From assembly GCF_004346865.1 (NCBI RefSeq), contig NZ_SMGR01000001.1, forward strand, positions 2,108,001 through 2,172,000: DNA of 64,000 bases. Reading direction: 5' to 3'. Made by a program: the position numbers and the translations under genes. The notes beneath the pieces are model-generated. The model saw only the letters and a program-made list of their open reading frames with translations, ran no database searches and was not told where the DNA came from. The stretch is from Shimia isoporae (GTDB lineage: Bacteria > Pseudomonadota > Alphaproteobacteria > Rhodobacterales > Rhodobacteraceae). Below are positions 9,130 through 17,712 of the stretch, one piece after another (the first letter of the stretch is position 1; the number at the start of each line of letters is the position of its first letter).

Positions 9130-9900
9130 CTAAGCGCCTTTGGTTTCAATTTTCACCACCTCGCCGCAATGCTTGCAGTGCACCGCATCAGGGTCGTGCC
9201 GCGTCAGTCCACAAGCGTGACAATCGGCCACAACTTTTTGCGGCATAAAGATTGCCTGCGCCAAGCGAACAAAAAGTGCCACGCCGACGACCATTACAAA
9301 CACAGAGAACAACTTGCCAATCGGCGAAGTCAGAGTGATATCCCCGAAGCCAGTCGTCGTGAGGGTCGCCACAGTAAAATATAGCGCATCAACGTAGGGT
9401 GTATTCGTTTGGGTTTCGTCGATGAAGTAAACCAATGTCGTTGTGGTCGTGATCGTCACAAAAACAAACAGGTTGATACATGCAATGACCGCGTCTTCAT
9501 GCGTACGGAACCAGCGGCTGTCCTGACGCAGATCATATAGAAGATGGTACGAGTGTATCAGCCGAAGCCCCCGCAATACCCGCAGAAACGCCAAACTGTC
9601 GGTTAGCAACGGATCGAGGAACAACGTCCCGATCACGACGATGTCCGCCATTGTGTAGAGCCGGGTCAGCAAAAACCTGGGATTGTCGGCCACCCAAAGA
9701 CGGGCCAGCAGGTCCAGCAGGATGATCACTCCGGTCAGGCGGCTGATAAACACCAGCCACGGCCCGTGATCGAGGTGAACGGTCATGATAAAAAACGCGA
9801 TTGTCGCAAAGTCGAAGACGATCAAAGCGTAGCGGAATTTGACCGCGCCGCGATCATGACCAGTGTAAAGGTGCTCCACCAGCGATTTGAGCTTATCCAT
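9130..9900 (-). CDS. Voltage-gated potassium channel-like protein with C-terminal zinc ribbon
   Basis: A 256-residue six-helix ion channel. S1-S4 occupy residues about 20-120; S4 carries spaced arginines R107, R110 and R113 (FLRVLRGLRLIH). The pore loop contains the K+ selectivity filter TTTGFGD at 181-187 between S5 (about 137-160) and S6 (about 195-218). The C-terminal tail has four cysteines in pairs (C227, C230, C242, C245), a zinc-ribbon-like unit. Start ATG 9900 has GGGAGA upstream; the frame continues upstream to 10017 without a better site. It ends 2 bp from the converging ribazoletransferase gene. Confidence 0.88.
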   Translation of the reverse strand: MDKLKSLVEHLYTGHDRGAVKFRYALIVFDFATIAFFIMTVHLDHGPWLVFISRLTGVIILLDLLARLWVADNPRFLLTRLYTMADIVVIGTLFLDPLLTDSLAFLRVLRGLRLIHSYHLLYDLRQDSRWFRTHEDAVIACINLFVFVTITTTTTLVYFIDETQTNTPYVDALYFTVATLTTTGFGDITLTSPIGKLFSVFVMVVGVALFVRLAQAIFMPQKVVADCHACGLTRHDPDAVHCKHCGEVVKIETKGA

Positions 9901-9977
9901 GCCGCTTCTCCCTGCCCCATCTAAACGTATGGCGCTGAGAAAACGCAACAAAAGCCTGATACTCTCGTCCGGGAAAT

Positions 9978-10007
9978 AAAAAAGACCGCTCCGAAGAGCG
10001 GCCTTTT
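9978..10007 (-). terminator. carD terminator
   Basis: In the minus-strand transcript a 12-bp stem (AAAAGGCCGCTC paired with its complement, one G-U pair) is capped by a UUCG tetraloop and followed by six U. It lies 22 bases beyond the carD stop. Confidence 0.92.
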
Positions 10008-10028
10008 CTATACTCAAAACAGCGTGCC

Positions 10029-10544
10029 TTAAGCGGCGGCGGCACGAGAGACCAGAACGTCGTCAACCTGCTTGGCTGCTGCGACTTCGTCCCCACCGGC
10101 CACGGCGGCAACTTCGCGTGTCAGACGCTCAAGGGCGGCTTCATAAAGCTGACGTTCAGAGTAGCTTTGCTCGCGCTGATCATCCGTGCGATGCAGGTCG
10201 CGCACAACCTCGGCAATCGCGATCAGATCGCCGGAGTTGATCTTCTGCTCGTACTCTTGCGCACGGCGAGACCACATGGCGCGTTTGACTTTGGCCTTGC
10301 CTTTGAGCGTCTTGAGCGCCTGGCTCACGACGTCAGGCGAGCTCAGCCCACGCATGCCAATCTCGGTCGCCTTGTTGGTTGGCACCCGCAGGGTCATCTT
10401 GTCCTTTTCAAAGGAGATCACGAAAAGCTCGAGCTGCATTCCTGCAACTTCCTGCTCTTCGATCGAGATGATCTGGCCAACACCATGCGCCGGATAGACC
10501 ACGTAGTCATTCGGGCTGAATTCGTTCTTCTTGGCTTTGCTCAT
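10029..10544 (-). CDS. carD: CarD family transcriptional regulator
   Basis: A 171-residue protein. The N-terminal CarD/CdnL RNA-polymerase-interaction domain (residues about 8-65; FSPNDYVVYPAHGVGQI, then LFVISFEKDKMTLRVP) binds the RNA polymerase beta subunit in this family. The helical C-terminal part contains the basic segment AKVKRAMWSRRAQEYEQKI near residue 90, linked in the family to stabilising promoter open complexes. Start ATG 10544 is preceded by AAGGAAG. It ends the helicase-S4-fdxA-carD string but has its own 279-bp upstream region, so a separate promoter is likely. Confidence 0.93.
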   Translation of the reverse strand: MSKAKKNEFSPNDYVVYPAHGVGQIISIEEQEVAGMQLELFVISFEKDKMTLRVPTNKATEIGMRGLSSPDVVSQALKTLKGKAKVKRAMWSRRAQEYEQKINSGDLIAIAEVVRDLHRTDDQREQSYSERQLYEAALERLTREVAAVAGGDEVAAAKQVDDVLVSRAAAA

Positions 10545-10823
10545 GCAAATCTTCCTTGGCTGAGCCCCCATGAAACCAGACAAAAACACACGCACGGGAA
10601 ACGGATGCTTCCCGTTCGCTGTGGCTCTGGCGTAAAAAACCACCCTTGGCATATTATGCGCAGGGATGGCTGCAGGCAGTTATCGGTATATGACAGCAAT
10701 ATAACACAAAAACAGGTCCCTTTAAAGCGCTGTGCGCCAAAAGGCCCCATTTATCCCGTTTTCCCAACGACTTGTCGGCAGTTCAATGCCTTTGGGCCGC
10801 CGGGTTGCGGGCGAATCGGTCGC
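10545..10823. promoter_or_regulatory. fdxA-carD intergenic region
   Basis: A 279-bp gap that probably holds the carD promoter. It contains an AT-rich patch (about 10680-10725) in which minus-strand promoter elements could lie. I see no clear operator and no convincing fdxA terminator. Confidence 0.4.
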
Positions 10824-11162
10824 TTAACCGCCTTCGCCCGGCGCTTCGGAGAAGTATTTCTCCATTTTGCCCTGTTCACCATCACGTTCGTCGGCTTCCG
10901 GCAAAGGATCCTTCTTGGTGATGATGACCGGCCAGATCTCAGAGTACTTACGGTTGAACTCGACCCACTTTTCCATATCCGGCTCTGTGTCCGGTCTGAT
11001 TGCATCAGCAGGGCACTCAGGCTCGCAAACGCCACAGTCGATGCATTCATCGGGGTGGATCACCAGAAAGTTCTCGCCTTCATAGAAGCAATCCACCGGA
11101 CATACTTCCACACAGTCGGTGTATTTGCAGGCAACGCAGTTTTCGGTGACGACGTAGGTCAT
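10824..11162 (-). CDS. fdxA: 7Fe ferredoxin FdxA
   Basis: A 112-residue soluble electron carrier with one 3Fe-4S and one 4Fe-4S cluster. The first cysteine set is C9, C12, C17, C21 plus C25 nearby; the second is C40, C43, C46 and C50 in the [11 protein letters not shown] motif. The long C-terminal extension after residue 60 ([15 protein letters not shown]) is characteristic of alphaproteobacterial FdxA. It lies 50 bp downstream of the S4-domain gene in the same direction. Confidence 0.95.
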   Translation of the reverse strand: MTYVVTENCVACKYTDCVEVCPVDCFYEGENFLVIHPDECIDCGVCEPECPADAIRPDTEPDMEKWVEFNRKYSEIWPVIITKKDPLPEADERDGEQGKMEKYFSEAPGEGG

Positions 11163-11212
11163 GGGTCAGCTCATCAAAATTCGGATCACGTGACTGACTA
11201 GAACAGCACGCA

Positions 11213-11599
11213 TCAATCTTCAAGCCGCGTCGTGCGCATAAGATCGAGATTACGGCGGTCCCGTTTCGTCGGACGACCTTTTCCGTCAGAGCCCGGCCCA
11301 CGTGGAACAGGGTCCTCTTTCGGGGTCAAATCCTCATATAATGTTTGCGCTTCGGACGCCGGACCGCGCCGTTCGCCCATTGCCAGAACCTTGATCACGC
11401 GAATTTGACGCGCCTGAGGAAAGGTCAGAACATCGCCCTCCGCAACGTTATGACTGGCTTTGGAGATTTTGGTGCCGTTGACGCGCAAATGCCCACCGGT
11501 CACAACTTTGGCCGACAGGCTGCGGGTCTTAAAGAACCGAGCCTGCCAAAGCCATTTGTCCACGCGCATTTTGGTCGGCGTGGCGGACGGGGCGGTCAC
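11213..11599 (-). CDS. RNA-binding S4 domain protein (Hsp15-like)
   Basis: A 128-residue basic protein. The S4 domain (residues about 10-70) opens with MRVDKWLWQARFFKTRSLS and contains VVTGGHLRVNGTKISKASHNV, the signature of the HslR/Hsp15 group. E. coli Hsp15 rescues stalled 50S subunits carrying tRNA. The lysine/arginine-rich tail (GRPTKRDRRNLD) fits RNA contact. It begins four bases after the helicase stop codon, so the two are almost certainly co-transcribed. Confidence 0.9.
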   Translation of the reverse strand: MTAPSATPTKMRVDKWLWQARFFKTRSLSAKVVTGGHLRVNGTKISKASHNVAEGDVLTFPQARQIRVIKVLAMGERRGPASEAQTLYEDLTPKEDPVPRGPGSDGKGRPTKRDRRNLDLMRTTRLED

Positions 11600-11603
11600 G
11601 CCC

Positions 11604-14411
11604 TCAGTCCTTGTTCTTCAACCCCATAAGCGCTGCGGCAAAGGGGTTGTCTGGGTCGATGGCCTTTTCCTTCTTCGGCGGGCGCGCTTCGAATTTCTGT
11701 GCGCCTTTGTCGCGACGCGGTCCGCCTTTGCCTTTGGGTTTGCCACCCTTGCCACGCGGACCGCCGGCAGCGTTGTCTGCGCGTCGATGACCGCCCTGAC
11801 CGCCGCCACGACGGGCGTTCCGGTTGCCGCCCTGTCGGTTGCCGGCCCACGTGAACGTGTAAAACGCTTCCACGTCGGTTTCGGCCGGTTCCGCTGTGCT
11901 TTCAGACACTTCTGCCTCGGCCACAACTTCTTCAGCAGGAGCCTCCTCCGGCGCCGCCTCGGCAGGGGCTGCCTCAGTATCCGACGCATCCGACGCGGAA
12001 TCCGCTTCGTCCATCTTGGTTTCCGGTTCCGCTTTGACCTTTTGGCGCTCGCCTTTTTCAGCCTTGTAGCCAAGGCCCTGCATCAGGTCAGCGAACTGCT
12101 CCAAGGTCATGCCCGTGATCGATAGCATGTCCGCCTTGGCTTCAAAGCCACCCCGGCTGTCCTCGGTGCGCAGCATATCCGCCAGACGCTCCAGCATATC
12201 GATGCGGATCGCCCGCTCGCCCGCCGCGCGATAGCCTGCCATTGCGTGATACCCACGCGGAACCCCTGTGCCAGCGGGTACCGTCACCAAACCCGGAGGC
12301 GGCGCTTCGGGAAAATCCTGCAAACCCTGAGCCAGAGACCAAAGGACCAGACGCAACCGCGTCGGAGCGGGTTTGAGCAGCAAAGGCATAAAGATCGTGA
12401 ATTGGCCAAAACGAATGCCATGCTTACGCAGGGCTCCGCGCGCATCCTGATCAAGCTCTTTGACTTCCGTTGCGACTTCGCCGCGCGGGATGATGCCGAG
12501 ATTTTCGACCATTCTGAAGGCAAAGCCCCGGGCAAGCCCTGACAGTTCTTCATCTTTGCTGAGATTGAGAAGCGGTTCAAACAGGGCCGCGATCTTGCGA
12601 TCCATAAAGTGCTGCAAACGGCGCTCTACCTTTTGCGCCACATCTGCGCCGGCTTCGTCGTCCACGAAAACTTCAACCCCCGGCTTAAGCGGGTCGGCGC
12701 CGGGAACCAGCTTGCCAACGGCATGCTCGCCCCACATCAGGCCGCCTTGTTCGGTAAAATCGATCTCAGTATCAGGTGCGTTATAAAATCTGTCCGCGCG
12801 CAGGTGGAACTGCGGCGCAAGAGCCTGCAGGCTCGCAGCTTTCAGCGTTTTGGCTTCCTGCCCGCTTGCTTCCTTATCCGCAATAAAGCGGAACCCTTCG
12901 AGGCGACCGACAAATTCTCCTTCGACGGTCACTTCACCATTTTCATTTACTTCGGCCAAAAGGGCCTCCTTCTGTTTGAGCCGGCGCAAAAGAACGGACG
13001 TGCGCCGGTCCACAAATCTTTGAGTCAGGCGCTCGTGTAGCGCATCCGACAGGCGATCTTCTACAGCGCGAGTCTCCCCGCGCCAATGGTTTTCGTCACG
13101 TACCCAGCCATTCCGCTGCGCGACATAGGTCCATGTGCGGATAAATGCCAATCGCTTGGACAAGGCATCGATATCGCCGTCTGTTCTGTCGATCCGCTTG
13201 ACCTGCCGCGCCAGCCAGTCGTCTGCAACCGTACCGCTTTCGTGCAAAAAGGCGAAAATTTGCTCGATCAGGCTCGCGTGCTCCGCATGGCTGATCCCGC
13301 GAAAATCCGGGATTCGGCAAACATCCCAAAGCAACTTGACGGATTGTCCGTCGCTCGCCCGTGCCACGACTTCGGCTTCGCGGGACACAAGTTTCAATGC
13401 CCCCAGATCGTCCGCTTCCCGTGCTTTCACCAGCAACTCGTCGTCCGGGTTTTCTTCCAATGACCGGATCAGCGCGTCGATCGATCCGAATTCCAAGCGG
13501 GCGTTTCGCCAATTCAGTTTCTTAACAGGCGTAAACCGATGCTCCATGATCGCATTGGCAACTTCATCGGGCAGGTCACGCGCTTCGCCGGTTACACCAA
13601 AGGTTCCGTGGCTCATGCCGCGCCCTGCCCGACCGGCTATCTGGGCGAGTTCGTTTGGAGCCAGCGGGCGCATTCTGCGACCATCAAACTTGGTAGTAGA
13701 CGCGAAAGCCACGTGGTCGATGTCGAGGTTCAACCCCATTCCAATGGCATCAGTCGCAACGAGATAGTCCACGTCGCCATTTTGATACATGTCGACCTGC
13801 GCATTGCGGGTGCGCGGAGACAGCGCTCCCATGACGACGGCTGCACCGCCTTTCTGGCGGCGGATCAATTCCGCAATTGCGTAAACATTGTCGACTGAAA
13901 AGCCGACAATTGCTGATCTTGGTTGCATGCGGCTGATCTTGCGCGAACCGGAGTAACTCAGTGTGGACATCCGCTCACGACGCATGAATTGAGAGTCAGG
14001 CACCAACGCCGCGATTGTGCTGCGCATGGTGTCGCTTCCCAGAAACAAAGTTTCATGAGTACCGCGCATTCGGAGCAGTCGATCCGTAAACACGTGCCCC
14101 CGTTCCGGATCCGCACACAGCTGGATTTCATCAATTGCGACGAAATCCGCTCCAAGACCTTCTGGCATGGCTTCAACCGTGCAGACCCAATATTGGGTGC
14201 GCGGCGGAACAATCCGTTCCTCGCCTGTTACAAGCGCAACGACAGACGGACCACGCACGGCAACGATGCGATCATAGACCTCCCGCGCCAACAGGCGAAG
14301 AGGCAAGCCGATCACACCAGTGCGATAGCCAAGCATCCGCTCGATCGCGTAATGCGTTTTGCCCGTGTTTGTCGGGCCAAGCACTGCGGTGATTTGCCGG
14401 TGTGCGGCCAT
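11604..14411 (-). CDS. Suv3-like ATP-dependent RNA helicase
   Basis: A 935-residue superfamily 2 helicase. Walker A GPTNTGKT is at residues 12-19, DEIQ (motif II) at 94-97 and QIAGRAGR (motif VI) at 258-264. The order and spacing match the Suv3/mitochondrial degradosome helicase family, whose bacterial relatives occur in alphaproteobacteria. The middle region (about 300-780) is helical and family-specific. The last about 140 residues are an acidic Ala/Glu stretch followed by a Gly/Arg-rich RGG-like tail, probably disordered and RNA binding. It lies upstream of the S4 protein (4 bp) and 24 bp after the TPR gene. Confidence 0.9.
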   Translation of the reverse strand: MAAHRQITAVLGPTNTGKTHYAIERMLGYRTGVIGLPLRLLAREVYDRIVAVRGPSVVALVTGEERIVPPRTQYWVCTVEAMPEGLGADFVAIDEIQLCADPERGHVFTDRLLRMRGTHETLFLGSDTMRSTIAALVPDSQFMRRERMSTLSYSGSRKISRMQPRSAIVGFSVDNVYAIAELIRRQKGGAAVVMGALSPRTRNAQVDMYQNGDVDYLVATDAIGMGLNLDIDHVAFASTTKFDGRRMRPLAPNELAQIAGRAGRGMSHGTFGVTGEARDLPDEVANAIMEHRFTPVKKLNWRNARLEFGSIDALIRSLEENPDDELLVKAREADDLGALKLVSREAEVVARASDGQSVKLLWDVCRIPDFRGISHAEHASLIEQIFAFLHESGTVADDWLARQVKRIDRTDGDIDALSKRLAFIRTWTYVAQRNGWVRDENHWRGETRAVEDRLSDALHERLTQRFVDRRTSVLLRRLKQKEALLAEVNENGEVTVEGEFVGRLEGFRFIADKEASGQEAKTLKAASLQALAPQFHLRADRFYNAPDTEIDFTEQGGLMWGEHAVGKLVPGADPLKPGVEVFVDDEAGADVAQKVERRLQHFMDRKIAALFEPLLNLSKDEELSGLARGFAFRMVENLGIIPRGEVATEVKELDQDARGALRKHGIRFGQFTIFMPLLLKPAPTRLRLVLWSLAQGLQDFPEAPPPGLVTVPAGTGVPRGYHAMAGYRAAGERAIRIDMLERLADMLRTEDSRGGFEAKADMLSITGMTLEQFADLMQGLGYKAEKGERQKVKAEPETKMDEADSASDASDTEAAPAEAAPEEAPAEEVVAEAEVSESTAEPAETDVEAFYTFTWAGNRQGGNRNARRGGGQGGHRRADNAAGGPRGKGGKPKGKGGPRRDKGAQKFEARPPKKEKAIDPDNPFAAALMGLKNKD

Positions 14412-14435
14412 AGTGAATGCCCGTGCCTTCGGTCG

Positions 14436-15041
14436 TCAGAGTTCGCGACCCAGAACCTGTTGCTCGAGTCTTTCTATTGCTTCACTTAGGCCCGCCTGAT
14501 GCGGATGTATAGCCTTGACCTGCAAGTAGGCCTCATATGCGTCTTCAGCGTGCTGCATTTGATCCAGCATTAAGGCCAGACCCATCAGGGCATCAAAGTG
14601 CTGCGGGTTGAGAGCCAGCACATGTTCCAGATCGCCAATTGCGCGCCCATATTCATCCATCTCGAAAAAGGTGCGCGCCCGAAGAGCCCATCCGGCAGCA
14701 AAATCCGGCGCGTGGTCCGTAAGCGCGGTCAAATGATCTATGGCCTGCGCGTACTCGCCGTTCTCAAGCGCAGTTTCACCGCGCTTAAGGAGAAAATCCG
14801 CTGTAGCTGAGCCTGACTTGTTCCATTCACGCCTGATGCGATCGGCAATTGAGCTTGCGGCCCCCTCCTCTGCGTCACGAAGCTGTTGCATCATGCCAGC
14901 AAGATCCTGCGGACCGGGCAATTCGATTTGTGCGGTATCGGGGTTTTCTTCCTGAGCCAGCACCGGAAAGGCACCACAGACACAAGACGTGACGGCAAAT
15001 GCCGCAACGGCACGTTTGAGATGAGAAGTGAAGTTGACCAT
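14436..15041 (-). CDS. Exported TPR-repeat protein
   Basis: A 201-residue protein with a signal peptide (VAAFAVTSCVCGAFPVLAQE, cleavage after about residue 30) and two to three TPR units between about residues 85 and 190 (ADFLLKRGETALENGEYAQA, ALRARTFFEMDEYGRAIGDL, AEDAYEAYLQVKAIHP). Likely periplasmic; the cysteine inside the signal peptide gives no good lipobox. Start ATG 15041 is chosen for the signal peptide; the ribosome site is not obvious, and the frame runs open upstream across the divergent SCP2 gene. TPR units mediate protein contact; the partner is unknown. Confidence 0.75.
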   Translation of the reverse strand: MVNFTSHLKRAVAAFAVTSCVCGAFPVLAQEENPDTAQIELPGPQDLAGMMQQLRDAEEGAASSIADRIRREWNKSGSATADFLLKRGETALENGEYAQAIDHLTALTDHAPDFAAGWALRARTFFEMDEYGRAIGDLEHVLALNPQHFDALMGLALMLDQMQHAEDAYEAYLQVKAIHPHQAGLSEAIERLEQQVLGREL

Positions 15042-15111
15042 AACGTAAACGAGTATACCCTGCGTATCGGCGAATCCCAAGATGCGCACAACAAGTTGAA
15101 GGATCAAACTG

Positions 15112-15402
15112 ATGAGCGACATTATCAATACCGCAGTGGCAGCCCTGACCGAAAAATTGGGCGGCGACGCATTTGACGGCTCCGCGAAATTCGCAATCGA
15201 AGGCGAAGGCGGCATCATCATCGACTCCGATGGCGTGCGCGCGGGCGACGACGAAACCGACGTGACCATGACTGCCGACGTCGAAACCTTCCAAGCGATC
15301 CTTGAAGGCGAACTGAACCCGACTGCTGCTTTCATGGGTGGTAAGCTGTCCATTGACGGCGACATGGGTGCCGCGATGAAACTGGGCTCGATCCTGGGCT
15401 AA
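15112..15402 (+). CDS. SCP2 sterol-binding domain protein
   Basis: A 96-residue single-domain protein of the SCP2 fold. Typical segments are GSAKFAIEGEGGIIIDSDGV and VTMTADVETFQAILEGELNP, ending MGGKLSIDGDMGAAMKL. The fold binds hydrophobic ligands such as acyl chains. It overlaps the next gene by one base (TAATG at 15400), so the hydrolase is translationally coupled, suggesting a shared lipid-related task. Confidence 0.93.
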   Translation: MSDIINTAVAALTEKLGGDAFDGSAKFAIEGEGGIIIDSDGVRAGDDETDVTMTADVETFQAILEGELNPTAAFMGGKLSIDGDMGAAMKLGSILG

Positions 15403-16340
15403 TGGCATTGGATTCCGCACCGTTTCACCATGATGTGGCCGAAGGGCCGGAGGCCCGCGCTTACTGGCTCAAAACATCTGATGACGTGCGGATCAGGGTC
15501 GCACACTGGCCCAAAAACAATAGCCGGGGGACGGTCTTCATGTTCCCCGGTCGCACTGAATACGTTGAAAAATATGGCCGAGCCGCAGGAGAGTTCGCTG
15601 CCCTTGGCTATGAGACACTCGGGATCGACTGGCGCGGACAGGGCCTCGCCGATCGCCTTATCGACAATCCGCGTGCGGGATATGTTGTCGACTTCCCCGA
15701 CTACCAGAAAGACATTGCAGCCTTTTTGGAGGCTGCAGAAGAACTGAACCTGCCCAAACCTTGGTTCCTGGTGGCGCATTCCATGGGCGGCTGCATTGGC
15801 TTGCGGGCTGTGATGGAGAAGTTGCCTGTCAACGGCGTCGTTTTTTCAGGTCCGATGTGGGGAATCATGATGTCCGCCGCGGTCAAGCCGGGTGCGTGGG
15901 CGCTAATGCGCCTTGCCTCGACGTTTGGTTTTGCCGAGAACTTTGCTCCGACAACCGGCGCGGAAACTTACGTGGTTCAGCAAGACTTCGACGAAAACAC
16001 GCTGACAAACGATCGCGACATGTACGAATACATGCGCAAGCAGGTCACCACCTACCCGGGTCTTGCGCTCGGCGGCCCTTCGCTGCACTGGCTGCGCGAG
16101 GCGATTGCCGAATGCAAACTGCTGAACTCCAAACCCAGCCCAGACCTGCCGTGCCTGACCTTTATGGGCGACAACGAAGCCATCGTTACCCAGCGCAACG
16201 TGTATGAACGCATGGGGCGATGGGGAAATGGCCAGCTGGAAATCATTCTGGGCGGACAGCACGAAGTGCTGATGGAAGGCCCTGATGTCCGTGCCAAAGT
16301 TTTTGCCCAGATTGGCGACTTTTTCGACGCCAACCGTTGA
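15402..16340 (+). CDS. Alpha/beta hydrolase (monoacylglycerol lipase / lysophospholipase-like)
   Basis: A 312-residue hydrolase of the serine aminopeptidase S33 / Hydrolase_4 group. The nucleophile elbow AHSMGG puts the catalytic serine at S127; an acid (LTFMGDNEAIV) and a histidine (GGQHEVLME) follow near the C-terminus. The start FMFPGRTEYVEKYGR is typical of bacterial PldB-like lysophospholipases. Its ATG overlaps the SCP2 stop. The stop at 16340 directly abuts the stop of the converging aminotransferase at 16341, with no spacer. Confidence 0.88.
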   Translation: MALDSAPFHHDVAEGPEARAYWLKTSDDVRIRVAHWPKNNSRGTVFMFPGRTEYVEKYGRAAGEFAALGYETLGIDWRGQGLADRLIDNPRAGYVVDFPDYQKDIAAFLEAAEELNLPKPWFLVAHSMGGCIGLRAVMEKLPVNGVVFSGPMWGIMMSAAVKPGAWALMRLASTFGFAENFAPTTGAETYVVQQDFDENTLTNDRDMYEYMRKQVTTYPGLALGGPSLHWLREAIAECKLLNSKPSPDLPCLTFMGDNEAIVTQRNVYERMGRWGNGQLEIILGGQHEVLMEGPDVRAKVFAQIGDFFDANR

Positions 16341-17549
16341 TTACGCCGCTTGATAAACCGCGCCGACCTCGGCGCGGATGATGCGGGCGAGCAACTCACA
16401 GTCCGCCACGGAAAACGTCAGCGGAATTCGCATATCCAGAACACCTTTCAGAATGCGGTCCGTCTTTGGCATGGGCTGGCTGGGCGCATAACGCCAACTA
16501 TCGTAGCGAGACGTAAACGCGACAGGTTCGGCCCCACCAAACCACTTCAACTCGACACCGCGCTCCCCGCAACGGTGCAATACCTCGGCAATGTTTTCCT
16601 CTGTCCAATCGAGCAAAAGAAACTGAATGGAGCTGCCAACGTAGTCCTCACCATCCGGTCGCTCAACGACGTGCAAACCCGGCGTTCCCCGTACTCCGTT
16701 CAGAACTGCATCATGTCGTTCGTTCCATGCCACGACTTGTTGCGGCAGTGCCTGCAGTTGCGGCCGCAAGATCGCCGCCCGAAGATTGTCCATCCGACCG
16801 GACACATTGGGGGTGTGATACTTCACACGTTCAAACACCTCTGACGAAGGCGCAGCCGCATGACGCTCATAAAGCATGTAAGAGCCTGAAAGGATAATCG
16901 CCCGCGCCATGGCCTCTTCGTCGTTGGAGATCAGAAATCCGCCCTCGCCGGAATTTACGTGCTTGTAGGTCTGGGTCGAATAACAGGCCATAACGCCGTG
17001 CCGCCCGGAAGGTACCCCCTTCCAACCGCCGCCCATCGTGTGTGCGCAGTCTTCGATGACTTTGACGTCATTGGCGTCACAAATCGCCATCAGCGCATCC
17101 ATATCGCAGATGTGACCGCGCATATGTGACAACATCAAAACGTCCGCCTGACCAGCCTTTGCTTCAAGATCCTCAAGGTCAATCACGAGGCCCTCTGTCA
17201 CGCCGACAAACACAGGCACGGCCCCGACTGAAGCGATCGCCCCCGGCACAGGCGCCAATGTGAAGGCGTTTGTCAGCACTTTGTCCCCGGGTTCGACGCC
17301 CAAAGCCCGCAGGGCGCAGCCCATCGCATATCCGCCAGAAGCCACAGCCAGACAATAATCCGCCCCTGTCAGAGACGCGAACTCCTGCTCCAGCAGAGCC
17401 GCTTCGCCCAACTCGCCCGGCGCGACGTTGTAGCGGTGCAAGCGACCGGACTGCATGACCTCAACTGCTGCTGAGATCGCGCTTTCCGGAATGGGTTCCT
17501 GTTGAGTGAAATTTCCCGTGAATATCTCGCGGCTCGTGCGTTTGCTCAT
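16341..17549 (-). CDS. DegT/DnrJ/EryC1/StrS-family aminotransferase
   Basis: A 402-residue PLP enzyme. The PLP-binding aspartate is D167 in EDCAHTMGG, and the lysine forming the internal aldimine is K196 in TQTYKHVNSGEGG. Family members usually transaminate keto-sugars on nucleotide carriers, or scyllo-inosose. Here no sugar-nucleotide genes flank it, so the substrate is unknown. Start ATG 17549 has AGAGGG five bases upstream. The upstream in-frame region to 17672 has no ribosome site. Confidence 0.85.
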   Translation of the reverse strand: MSKRTSREIFTGNFTQQEPIPESAISAAVEVMQSGRLHRYNVAPGELGEAALLEQEFASLTGADYCLAVASGGYAMGCALRALGVEPGDKVLTNAFTLAPVPGAIASVGAVPVFVGVTEGLVIDLEDLEAKAGQADVLMLSHMRGHICDMDALMAICDANDVKVIEDCAHTMGGGWKGVPSGRHGVMACYSTQTYKHVNSGEGGFLISNDEEAMARAIILSGSYMLYERHAAAPSSEVFERVKYHTPNVSGRMDNLRAAILRPQLQALPQQVVAWNERHDAVLNGVRGTPGLHVVERPDGEDYVGSSIQFLLLDWTEENIAEVLHRCGERGVELKWFGGAEPVAFTSRYDSWRYAPSQPMPKTDRILKGVLDMRIPLTFSVADCELLARIIRAEVGAVYQAA

Positions 17550-17712
17550 CACGCCCTCTGAATTTGACTCGTACCCAAGCATTACGTCAGAGCCACCCGC
17601 GCTGCAATCGGCTGATCGTTCCTGCGTCAATTGCGACGCAATAGGTCGGGTTCGGCCCTTTTCCTCGCTCAACGCTTGCTAAGCTTTCTCGCACACAAGC
17701 AGGAGGTCAGCC

